Below, one piece after another: positions 23,060 through 33,036 of a stretch of DNA of 64,000 bases. The position numbers were made by a program, and so were the translations under genes. The DNA comes from Heracleum sosnowskyi (Eukaryota > Streptophyta > Magnoliopsida > Apiales > Apiaceae), in NCBI GenBank assembly GCA_030848705.1, contig CM061238.1, positions 26,814,655-26,878,654 on the forward strand. The letters run 5' to 3'. Within the stretch, counting starts at the first letter, position 1. Each line of letters starts with the position of its first letter. Below the pieces are notes generated by a model. That model saw only the letters and a list, made by a program, of their open reading frames with translations, was not told the origin of the DNA and searched no databases.

Positions 23060-24313
23060 TGTTAGAAATGAATACCACTAGAAACTAGACAGAGGGGGGG
23101 GGGGTGAATGGATAGTTTGATATATTTTTCGATCTTGAAAACTAAGTAAACAACTGTATGTGATTATGATATGTAATATGCAGAAAGTAAATAACACACA
23201 CAATCACTTTAATCTACTTTGTATAAGCAAATTAAATACTACAGCTTTCCAGGAAATTCACAATCGAATTTCTGGCTTCTAAACAAGAACAGTTTGAACT
23301 TGCTTGCTTACAGAGAAAAGAGCTTAGCAAATAACTATGTGTATCTCTCTTACAGCTTACAGTTGTGTGTGCACGATATATATATTCCCCTATACAAACT
23401 AGGCACACATAATATTACACAGCTACCCCTTCTGAAAGTCCAACTTGTCCTGCCATAAGAAGTTCACTGTGTCAGGAAGGACCACCTGCTTTTCGGAGTC
23501 TTTCCCGTTTCTGTAGCTGCTTGTCTCTTATCTTTCTCTCCAAGTTTAGCTGTAGATTTGCCATCTGTTCTTTGGACCACCTTGCCAGAACAAATGCTTC
23601 AGTATTTGTCTCCTTTGATTCTTGGTTCTGTACCTTGATTTGTCTTGTTATAAACGGCTAAGTGTTGATATCGTGAACTCCACTTTATCCCTGACTTCGC
23701 GATCTCCCTTGTGAGGACTACGCGATATAGCCTTTGAAGACTTTGCGACATAGGTCATTTGATGACTATGCGACATAGGTCATTTGATGACTATGCGACA
23801 TAGGTCATTTGATGACTATGCGACATAGGGCTTCTGAGGACTTCACGATCTAGGCTCTTTTGACTTTGCTGACTTCAACACTTCACGACATGTGTCTTGA
23901 GGACTTCTCGACATAGTACAAAATGGACTATGCGATATAGCACTTCACGACATGGATATTGGTGACTTCACGACATAGCTTTCTTTTGACTTTGCTATAT
24001 AATGCCTTAGACAAATTCCTGCAACTTATTTCTTCATGGCCTTATTCAACTCTATCCTGCTGCATGAACACTTCTGAACTTCTACCAGGATAATTATTCA
24101 ATGGCCTATATACATTCTAGATGCAAGAACTTTACTAAGCTCATTATAAATCTGAGCATACATGATAAAGCTATTGTCCATGAAAACAAGACAAGTACAT
24201 TTAGAGACCTATACTATATCCCAGTGATAGAAATCACTAGGTCATGTAATGTGACATAGTCACATAGTGTAGGCTTGTTAATAGTGGTATTCAGACATGT
24301 CTTGAGCCTAACA
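23060..24313 (-). repeat. 3' LTR of the young copia element
   Basis: 1254 bp. It contains an array of degenerate 16-bp motifs of the form gacttcgcgacatagg at 23694-24000, including three near-perfect copies of a 25-bp unit (gactatgcgacatagg plus tcatttgat, about 23766-23830). It also has an 11-base G run at 23094-23104. A 79-codon open frame at 23219-23458 recurs in the other LTR and is not considered a gene. Confidence 0.95.
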
Positions 24314-24327
24314 ATCTCCCCCAAATT
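24314..24327 (-). other. Polypurine tract of the young copia element
   Basis: On the minus strand the sequence next to the LTR is aatttgggggagat, the purine-rich primer for plus-strand DNA synthesis. Confidence 0.85.
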
Positions 24328-24466
24328 GTGAGTAAGATCCTTAGGCACAATTTCATGTCTGATAACAAGCCTAACTTACATAAAAGGAAATTTAGTAACA
24401 GAGAGGACAATTCATGAACCTTGAGATCAGAAATTTGATTACATAGAAAAATTGAAAGCTTACAGA

Positions 24467-27400
24467 TTACTTTTGTTGCTCAACAGCTTCAGCTTCCAAT
24501 TGCTTCTCTAGCAAATCATCATATATCTTCTTTTTCCTTATCTCTTCTTTTCTCTTCAAGTCTATGATGGCTTCTTGAAGTTCTTCTCTTGCAATCAGTT
24601 CTTCAATGAGAGGTGAGCCTTCCAAGTCATCAATTGCAGCCTTGAGTGCACTTTCTACATAGGAATCAAGAAACTCCATCCTTATTTTGCTTTGACCTCC
24701 ATGTGAGTTTTTGTACTCCACAATGTAAGGATTTTGCTTGACCCTGCACAACCCTTTCTGCCTTAGCTCTTTAGCCCTCTCCTCCATCTCAGCCATTTCT
24801 TTTTCTCTCTGAATCTTCTTCTTTTCATTCTCTTTCCTCGTGTTTTCTTCATAATCAGCATGCATCTTCAAGTACCTGGCAATATCTATCTTCCATGTCC
24901 TTTCTTCTCTTTCTTCAAAATTCAGTAAGGCATTTATCCTTTCAAGCTCATACTTATAGAAATATTGCCAGCTTCCTTGCTTCATTATCCTTTCTCTTCC
25001 ATCAGTGTACTTGATCTCTAGATGATCCAACTTCACTTTGACTTCAAAGATCCTTTGAGCCCTCAAAAATGCTAGGGCATCTTCATCATAGTCCTCATCT
25101 AGTGGAAGCACATTGATGCCAGTAACATTTGTGAGTTTTCCAGTCTTCTTTGTTATCTTTATCCTTTTGGGTACACTCTTGATCTTCAAATGCTTCACAA
25201 GAGATACCTTTCTGGAACAAGGAGAATTAGTCTTCAGTGCCACATCACTTGGAAGTAGCTTCATTCCTCTGCCCTTCATCCACTGTAACACTCCACTAGC
25301 TGTGACTTTGTGGAGGTGTTTTCTTGAAATTACTTTAGTGGCTTCATCTTTCTTCTGTGGCAATTCAGATTCAGAAGTCATGGATAATGATTTTGGAGGA
25401 TCATTGCTAACAGTACCCACCCTAGACTTAGAGTCTTGTGTTGTGGTTAAAGTACTACTAGCAATGTCCTTGACTTGCTGAATTCCACTCCTAGTTCTCT
25501 TCACTGTCTCCTTTGCCCCCTTTGTGTCATCACCAGCATCTTTAGATTTCTTGGAAGATTTGCTCCTGCTGCTGTCACTTGGTCCATCCTTATCACTCCT
25601 TGAATGAGATCTCCTCCTGTAGGTTTTCTCCTCATCATCATCCTCCCCATCCTTCTTCTTGTTCTTTTCTGTGACAGATTCTGGCAAAACACCATGAATC
25701 AGAAAAGATTGTAGAATGTTAATCATCTCTAATTCCTCTGCTGTCTTGACTCCTTTCTTTGCTCTCAGCATTTGCAGCACCTGATTGATCTTTGTGTTAT
25801 TCTTCATTTGCAGATCTTTGGGAATGACTAGTTGGTCAATACTTCTGACTTTGGATAGACTTTGAAAAATTACTGTCCTTGGCTTGGGTATGACCTCAGG
25901 CAGTCTTTGATTTTGGTCCATCTCCAAGTCATTATAAAGACTTTCATTGTTAGCCCCACTCTTTTCAATCAACTCCAGAATTATTGACACTTCAGTAAAC
26001 CTCAGTTTCTCTAGAGTTTGAAATGCTAAGTGCCACAAACAGTTGTCCTTGCACACCATGATTATTTCTCTCAGATAAACATCCCTGATTTTCTTTACTG
26101 CAACTGTGAAGTACTTGATACTTTCCCTGAGCTTCTTTCTGTACACTTGTGCATCTCCTTGAGCATTCTTGTAGGTGGCTTTCAGAAACTCCAGGATAAG
26201 TGTAGCTTGGGTAGGTTTAGCAATTGGAGTAGGTATAGCAGGTTGAGAGGTTGAGATGTCTTTAGGCATTGTGGATGGATAGAATGTTGTGGTGACTGTG
26301 CTTTTCTGACCTTGTGCATTGATGACCTCTACAGGGGGAAGATTGATTGGCTTTATTGTCTCTTCAATGAGCTTGCCCTTAAGTTTTGACTGCTTGGTAG
26401 GTGCTCCCCCTGTCTTTTTCACATTGACCTCCTTTCCTTTCTCCCCCTTAGGCTTGGGATCAGACAAAATGTCTTGAGTTTCCCCAGGAATAGGCAGGTT
26501 CATAGATCTCATTATTGAGGTCATCATTTGTTGCTGCACCAGCAAAATGTTTGTTGTGTTGGTGCCTTGATCATCTAGTTTGTCATTGAGTTGGCTTAGA
26601 GATGTAGATAGCATTCTGTTTTCATCCTTGAGAGAGGCTACTTCTCTTTCTAAGCCATCCACCTTGGAGAATAATTGTTGAGACCTAAATGAGTTGAGGG
26701 ATTGATCTTTGACCCTGGCAAAATCATATTTGGAGATGTCTGACAGAGGGACTTCATCCACCAGCTTATCACCATACTGGTTTTTCCACATGACATTCAA
26801 CATAGCATTGGTGGTGATGGTAGATTTTGCTTGATTTTCCAGTGTAGAAGCCAGTTTCTTGATGTTGTCTGTGACCATGGCAAGAGTCACATCCATCATG
26901 GACACATTGGTGGAGGTTTTCTGGACTTCTTTGAGGATACCATCCACCTTGGGAAAATCAGAGAGATAAGAGGTTCTGAGCTTAGTGAGGGATCTTTCTG
27001 TCTCCTCCTGAATTGAAGAAATCTCTGATTGAAGCCCTTTCCCAAGATAATGCAGAGCCTTCAACTGGTTCAGCTGTATCCACAATCTTCTCCTGTTGAG
27101 CTTCAACATCCTCCTTATGGCATAGCAGGATAGCTTCATAATCAGCATTTGGAAGGTTGGAGGTGAAGAGATGTTGAGCTATCTTTGAGAACTCATCAAT
27201 CTGTGCCACATGGAGATCTTGTATGGCTTCTTCAGACATTTTGGAAGGCACAGATGACGATCCTGAAGGCCTGTCATGGTGCACAGGCTTCAGCCATTCT
27301 GACATTATGGCCTGAGCCAAGTGAGAGCTAGTGCTAGGCACTTCATGAGATGTGTGAGTTTGAGTCTCCTCCAGCCTTGGAATGGCTGTAGGGTCTGATG

Positions 27401-29099
27401 TTGTCTCCATTGAAATGGGATGTGGTACAACATCAACCCTATATGTCTGTGAAGACAGTTCCACATCCCTAAGGATGGGAGAATTTGGCACAGAGTCTCC
27501 AGTGAAAACTGGTGAATCCTCCATGTTTGTGTTGGTGTCATTAGGATATGCCTCAGCATGCATTCCCTGACCAACTGAATGTGGGTCCTGAGTGGTGAGC
27601 ACAGTGTCAAGCACCATGTCACTTGAAGTTGGCTCAATCACAGGGCTGGATTGTGATTGATCAAGGGCAAGATTGTCATGAGAATGACTCTCTTGTTCAG
27701 AAGAAATTTTAGTGGAAGAATCTGAGAGAGAAGTGGGGTTCAGATTAGATTTTAGCAACTCCCCCTGAGAAATAGGAGGAGTTTCAACATTGATGTGCTC
27801 TCCACTTAGTGTTTGATCACCCTTATCACTCCTAGGGTCAAGAGTGAGGTCTTGACCCTGTGCAGACTCGTTACAACTTGCAGTGGGGAGGCTGCTCTTT
27901 TCAATACCCATGACCTGTTGAGAGGCCATAGATAGTAGCAGGTGTACCCCTTTTTGCACATCTGAATCCTGTTGAGAGGATGCAGTGGTGGCTACAGATT
28001 TTGATTTCTTCTTTGGTCTGGTGAGAGGTGACTCAGGAATCTCACTTGCTAACTCTACAGATTCATGGATAATAGCTAGGGTTCTCTTCTTCTTCTTTTT
28101 AGTAACATCAACCTTTTGAGAGATGGATGCACTTGGCTGACTAGCCTCTACAGTGGTGTTTACAGTGGGGTTGCTGGATGGGATAGGGAGGCTTGGGTTA
28201 GACTGTGAAGCTCCTTCAGTCTCAGCCTCCCCTGTCCAGGAAAGAGCATGGTATATGGGCTTATCAAGTGGATAAGACGCGAATGTGTCCTGCATATGCG
28301 GGGTCACACTCAAGATCACATCCACTTGATTCCTTGTGTCCAATGAACCAAACAGAATCTTGGACATGGACTTGGAATAAGCCATCTTTGATTTATCAAT
28401 ACCCTCCAAGTCATGGACATTAGCATCAAGATAATTTAAAATAACTTGAAGAAAGCGAGGGTAAAAGATGTCATTACCTCTTCCACGGACTGTCCTCCCT
28501 AGCCTTTGAGTCAATTCCTTGAGGATTATTGCGCCAACATTGATTTCCTGATTGTAGGCTAGGGAATAGGCCAGCTTCACAGCAATGTGACTGATATGGT
28601 CCCATCCTGTCTTTCTGCAAAGGAACACCTTCTGGAGTGCATCAAATAGAAATGACCACTCCCTTCTTACAAACTTCTTATTCAGCTTTCCAGTATCTAT
28701 CTCATCAGCATACTGAATGAAGGTCATGAAGTCTACTATTTGAGCATCAGTAGCTTCTTGGTCATGACCCTCCACCTTGAACCCTAATGCTTCATTTATC
28801 TCCTTTTCCCCAAACTGGAAGTGTTTGCCTCCAATTGAACAAGCTATCTCCTGGAACGAAGTTCCATCTTCCCTGGCCATTGTAGAAACCAACGCCGTTC
28901 GCCAAAATCCTTCCAATACATCAACATACAACGTGGGGTTCAAGGTTAGGGCTCGGCGGAGGTAGGAATCGTTCAGGAACCGTACAAAACACTTGTACCT
29001 GGGTTTAGCCTCAGCCTCAGAGGGAATGGTGAGAAGATTTGTTTCTTTGGGGATGGTTAAAGGAATAGAGGAGGATTCTGTTTGAGATTTGGGTGCCAT
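24467..29099 (-). CDS. Third ORF of the young copia element (env-position), split by a +1 frame change
   Basis: It is read from 29099. The first frame (29099-26982, 705 codons, MAPKSQTESSSIPLTIPKET) has a folded-looking N-terminal region (about residues 30-220, with LNPTLYVDVLEGFWRTALVS and GWDHISHIAVKLAYSLAYN) and then a long Ser/Thr/Pro-rich stretch. The second frame (usable from about 27050 to 24467) continues with heptad-rich coiled coils, a Lys/Ser/Asp-rich basic segment (RRRSHSRSDKDGPSDSSRS) and a strongly charged coiled C-terminus (EKEMAEMEERAKELRQKGL). The frames meet near 27030-27060 and need a +1 shift. Together they give roughly 1,550 residues. The position after pol is that of the env-like ORF of SIRE elements, but I see no clear signal peptide or membrane anchor, so an envelope role is not supported. 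Confidence 0.75.
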
Positions 29100-29815
29100 T
29101 TCTTGAGAGAGAGAGTAAGAAAGAGAGTAGAGAATTTGTGCTTAGGTTAGAAAGTTTGAGAGCAATAGACAAGATGAAAAGTTGCAAACGGTTAGAAAAT
29201 GGTATTTATATGATAGAGACACTGCGATATGGAGTTATGAATGTGTACAGTCTATCTGTATGTCGCGAAGTCAAAAGTGGCCTGTACCGCAAAGTCTTGC
29301 AAAGTATATCGCATAGTCTCAATAATGAACTATGTCGCAAAGTCTTCAAAATGAAAGGATCGGGGAGACTTTGCGATATAGTAGAAATACCCTGTCTAAA
29401 GCTCTCTTTTAGGAATTTTAAGCAATTTGTCAGACTTTTATCAAATTTTGAAATAAAATTAATTTAAATCAAAATTCTGTCAACTATGGAGACTTGTCGA
29501 TATAGTTATACTAAGTCGCGAAGTCATAGAATTAACTATGTCGCAAACTCATGAAATGAACTATGTCGCGAAGTCTCACAATCTTAACAGTTTGCGATAT
29601 AAGTCTGTTTAATTTGAACTATGTCGTGAACTCTGAAAATCATCTATATCGAGATGTCTCAAAAGCTCACAGCTCCACTTACAAATATGATTTTGAAAAA
29701 TATGCAGTAAAATACTGAAATATTTATAAATCATATCTCAGCTAATTTTCACTCCAAACAAATAGATCATTTAAATACAGTGAAAATTTACTGCTGCAAT
29801 TATTAACCAGCATAT
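29100..29815 (-). promoter_or_regulatory. Spacer between pol and third ORF with CG-rich motif array
   Basis: About thirteen degenerate copies of actatgtcgcgaagtc lie between 29220 and 29660, mostly in the opposite orientation to the related motifs in the LTRs. The placement just upstream of the third ORF start (29099) suggests an internal promoter or protein-binding array for that ORF. This is inference. Confidence 0.5.
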
Positions 29816-32800
29816 TTACTTAGAACAACTGAATGAAGGATTGAGCATTCTAATTTCACTCACAAGTCTGTTGAAGACTGCTTCATTCAGAGGTTTAGTA
29901 AATATGTCAGCTAATTGTTTCTCAGTTGGAACATAAGAGACTTCTATGGTACCATTTGCAGCATGTTCCCTAATGAAATGGTACCTGATCTCAATGTGCT
30001 TTGTAGTAGAATGATTAACAGGATTAGCTACAATGGATATTGCACTAGTATTATCACACATCAGAGGAATGTGTTCTAACACTAGTCCATAATCCATGAG
30101 TTGATTTCTAATCCAAAGCAATTGAGCACAACAACTTCCAGCAGCAATATATTCAGCCTCAGCTGTGGATGTTGCTGTGGACTGTTGTTTCTTACTAAAC
30201 CAGGACACTAACCTTTGACCTAGGAATTGACAGCTTCCAGAGGTGCTCTTCCTGTCAATCCTGCATCCAGCATAATCAGAATCTGTGTAACCAACCAGGT
30301 TGAACCCAGTGCCCTTTGGATACCATAGCCCAAGATTAGGAGTCCCCTTCAGATATTTGAAAATTCTTTTGATGGCCATCATGTGAGATTCCTTGGGATC
30401 AGACTGGAACCTTGCACAAAGGCATGTGGCAAACATGATGTCTGGCCTGCTAGCTGTGAGATAGAGCAGGGATCCAACCATTCCTCTATAGACCTTGATA
30501 TCAACTCTCTTGCCTTTCTTGTCTTCATCCAGCTTGATTGCAGTAGACATAGGAGTTTTAGCTGGGGATGACTCTTCTAAACCATATTTCTTTAAAAGAT
30601 CCTTGACATACTTAGATTGGTTTATAAAGATGCCATCCTCCCTTTGATGTACTTGCAGGCCTAGGAAGTAGGTTAACTCTCCCATCATACTCATCTCATA
30701 TTTACTTTGCATCAACTTAGAGAACCTTTCACAGAGTTTTTCATTTGAAGAGCCAAAGATGATATCATCCACATAGATTTGAACAAGAATGATATCATTT
30801 CCATGCTTCTTGAAGAATAGGGTTTTGTCAATTGTACCCCTGGTAAATTGATGCTCAAGAAGGAATTGAGATAGAGTTTCATACCAGGCTCTTGGTGCCT
30901 GTTTGAGTCCATAGAGTGCCTTGAGCAGTCTATACACAAAGTTTGGGAAGTCTTCACTCTCAAAGCCAGGTGGTTGAGACACATAAACTTCTTCAGCAAG
31001 ATCACCATTGAGAAATGCACTTTTCACATCCATTTGATACACCTTAAAATCTGAGTGAGCTGCAAAAGCCAGAAAGATTCTGATGGCTTCCAGTCTAGCT
31101 ACAGGTGCAAATGTCTCATCATAGTCAATGCCTTCTTGCTGATAATATCCTTTGGCAACCAGCCTTGCTTTGTTTCTTACTACCACTCCTTCTTCATCCA
31201 TCTTGTTTCTGAACACCCATTTGGTGTCAATAACATTCTTTCCTTTTGGAGGTGGCACTAGTTCCCATACCTTGTTTTTCTCAAATTGATTCAACTCTTC
31301 TTGCATGGCAACAATCCAATCAGAATTCTTCAAAGCTTCTTCAATTAATTTAGGTTCCTCTTGTGACAGAAAGCAGCTATACAGACAAGTATTTAATGTT
31401 GCCCTTCTTGTTCTAACTCCCTCACTAGGATCTCCAATGATTTGATCCCTAGTGTGGGCTCTGTCCCATTTCCTTGTGTGCCCCTGTTCATTTCCTTGAT
31501 CTGTTCCAATCTCATTTTGGTTGACAGTTGCATTCTCTTCTTCTCCCCCTGTGTTTGTGAATCCTTGCACAGGTGTTTGAAGAAGATTGTCAACTTCAAG
31601 AATTTCATTTTCTAGAACAGTTTGAACAGGGGGTTCATCTTCACTTTCAGAATCCTCAAGATAACCTTGATTCTCAAATCTCAATAGCACACTGTCTTGA
31701 TCACTTGTTTTCAGTCCTGGAGTTTTCTTGTCATCAAAGGTAACATCCATGCTTTCCATGACTTTGTGTTGCTCAGGTACAAACACTCTGTATGCTGTCC
31801 TTTCCAGAGAGTATCCAATGAAGATACCTTCAAATGCCTTAGCATCAAATTTTCCAACATGCTCAGAGGTATCTTTCATCACAAAGCACTTGCTTCCAAA
31901 CACATGCAGGTGCTTGAAGGATGCTCTTTTTCCAGTCATTAATGAGTAAGGAGTTTTGCCAGACTTCTTATTGATTAATGTTCTATTTTGCACATAGCAT
32001 GCTGTGTTAACAGCATCAGCCCAAAAGCTAGTGGGTAGCTTTGCATCCAGCAGCATTGTCCTTGCAGCTTCAATGAGAGTTCTATTCTTTCTCTCTACTA
32101 CTCCATTTTGTTGAGGTGTTCTAGGAGCTGAGAATTGTTGGGAAATTCCTTTATCTTTGCAAAACTCATACAATGTTGAATTTCTGAACTCAGTCCCATT
32201 ATCACTTCTCAAAGCAACTACAGAGGAACCAGTGCTTTGTGCTTCTTTATCAACTCTCTTGATATGCTCTATTATGACTTGGGGTGCTTCATCCTTGGAG
32301 AATAGGAACTCCACCCAAGTATATCTTGAATAGTCATCTACCATCACCAGAGCATATTTCTTTTTGGAGAGGGACATTACATTCACAGGGCCAAATAAGT
32401 CCATGTGAATTAGTTGCAGAGGTTTTGAGTTTGTATTGAGCAACTTGTTCTTGTGACTTGATCTTTTAATCTTCCCTTTCTGACAAGCTTCACATGCTCC
32501 ATCTTGCACAAACTCCAAGGTAGGCAAATCCCTGATGAGTTCTCTCTTGGTTAGAGAGTTCATTGCCTGAACATTTAAGTGAGACAGTTTCTTGTGCCAC
32601 AGCCAGAATTCCTCATTTGTGGCTTTTGTGTAGAAACAACAAATTTCTCCCTTATCTGCAGCCTTGAGATTAGCTACAAACAAGCTTCCTTTCTTCACAC
32701 CAGTTAGAACAACTTCACCACTTTCCCTTTTTGAGATTGAACAAAGGTCTTCATCAAATTCCACTTTGAAGCCTCTGTTGGTAAACTGTCCAATACTCAA

Positions 32801-33025
32801 GAGATTATGCTTCAGTCCTTCAACAAGTGCTACATCTTCAATAATGACATTTCCAGATTTAACACTGCCATATCCCATTGTATAACCAATGTTGTCATTT
32901 CCAAAGGTTACTGATGGGCCAGCCTTTTCCTCAAAATGTGATAGCAGGGCTATATCACCAGTCATGTGACTTGAGCATCCACTGTCCAAGATCCATATGA
33001 CTCTTTTATTCCTGTTGCCCTGCAT
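29816..33025 (-). CDS. Copia pol polyprotein (protease, integrase, RT, RNase H), intact
   Basis: 1069 codons without interruption, in copia order. Protease: WILDSGCSSHMTGD near residues 11-24. Integrase: zinc-binding LWHKKLSHLN and CEACQKGKIK, then the core with HMDLFGPV, RSDNGTEFRN and the Glu in PQQNGVVERKNRT. RT: WVFRNKMDEEG, ARLVAKGYYQQEGIDYDETF, LYGLKQAPRAWYE and the catalytic YVDDIIFGSS. RNase H: YTDSDYAGCRIDRKSTSG, TAEAEYIAAGSC, MCDNTSAI and HIEIRYHFIRE, ending LADIFTKPL. All catalytic residues I can check are present. It starts 12 nt after the gag stop in the -1 frame, and the ATG at 33025 is the likely separate start unless frameshifting joins it to gag. Confidence 0.95.
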   Translation of the reverse strand: MQGNRNKRVIWILDSGCSSHMTGDIALLSHFEEKAGPSVTFGNDNIGYTMGYGSVKSGNVIIEDVALVEGLKHNLLSIGQFTNRGFKVEFDEDLCSISKRESGEVVLTGVKKGSLFVANLKAADKGEICCFYTKATNEEFWLWHKKLSHLNVQAMNSLTKRELIRDLPTLEFVQDGACEACQKGKIKRSSHKNKLLNTNSKPLQLIHMDLFGPVNVMSLSKKKYALVMVDDYSRYTWVEFLFSKDEAPQVIIEHIKRVDKEAQSTGSSVVALRSDNGTEFRNSTLYEFCKDKGISQQFSAPRTPQQNGVVERKNRTLIEAARTMLLDAKLPTSFWADAVNTACYVQNRTLINKKSGKTPYSLMTGKRASFKHLHVFGSKCFVMKDTSEHVGKFDAKAFEGIFIGYSLERTAYRVFVPEQHKVMESMDVTFDDKKTPGLKTSDQDSVLLRFENQGYLEDSESEDEPPVQTVLENEILEVDNLLQTPVQGFTNTGGEEENATVNQNEIGTDQGNEQGHTRKWDRAHTRDQIIGDPSEGVRTRRATLNTCLYSCFLSQEEPKLIEEALKNSDWIVAMQEELNQFEKNKVWELVPPPKGKNVIDTKWVFRNKMDEEGVVVRNKARLVAKGYYQQEGIDYDETFAPVARLEAIRIFLAFAAHSDFKVYQMDVKSAFLNGDLAEEVYVSQPPGFESEDFPNFVYRLLKALYGLKQAPRAWYETLSQFLLEHQFTRGTIDKTLFFKKHGNDIILVQIYVDDIIFGSSNEKLCERFSKLMQSKYEMSMMGELTYFLGLQVHQREDGIFINQSKYVKDLLKKYGLEESSPAKTPMSTAIKLDEDKKGKRVDIKVYRGMVGSLLYLTASRPDIMFATCLCARFQSDPKESHMMAIKRIFKYLKGTPNLGLWYPKGTGFNLVGYTDSDYAGCRIDRKSTSGSCQFLGQRLVSWFSKKQQSTATSTAEAEYIAAGSCCAQLLWIRNQLMDYGLVLEHIPLMCDNTSAISIVANPVNHSTTKHIEIRYHFIREHAANGTIEVSYVPTEKQLADIFTKPLNEAVFNRLVSEIRMLNPSFSCSK

Positions 33026-33036
33026 TCACAAAATGA

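Noticed and set aside
23219..23458. 79-codon frame repeated at 35708-35947
   Set aside because: It lies inside both LTRs and is identical because the LTRs are. It has no coding features.
23750..23835. CRISPR-like direct repeats (regular 25-bp units)
   Set aside because: The units adjoin without distinct spacers and lie in a plant LTR; this is a minisatellite.
25113..25481. 122-codon plus-strand frame
   Set aside because: It is antisense to the long third ORF of the copia element and reflects that ORF's composition.
24467..29099. Envelope gene, i.e. an endogenous retrovirus-like element
   Set aside because: The position fits, but no signal peptide, membrane span or fusion-like region is visible, so only the neutral name third ORF is used.
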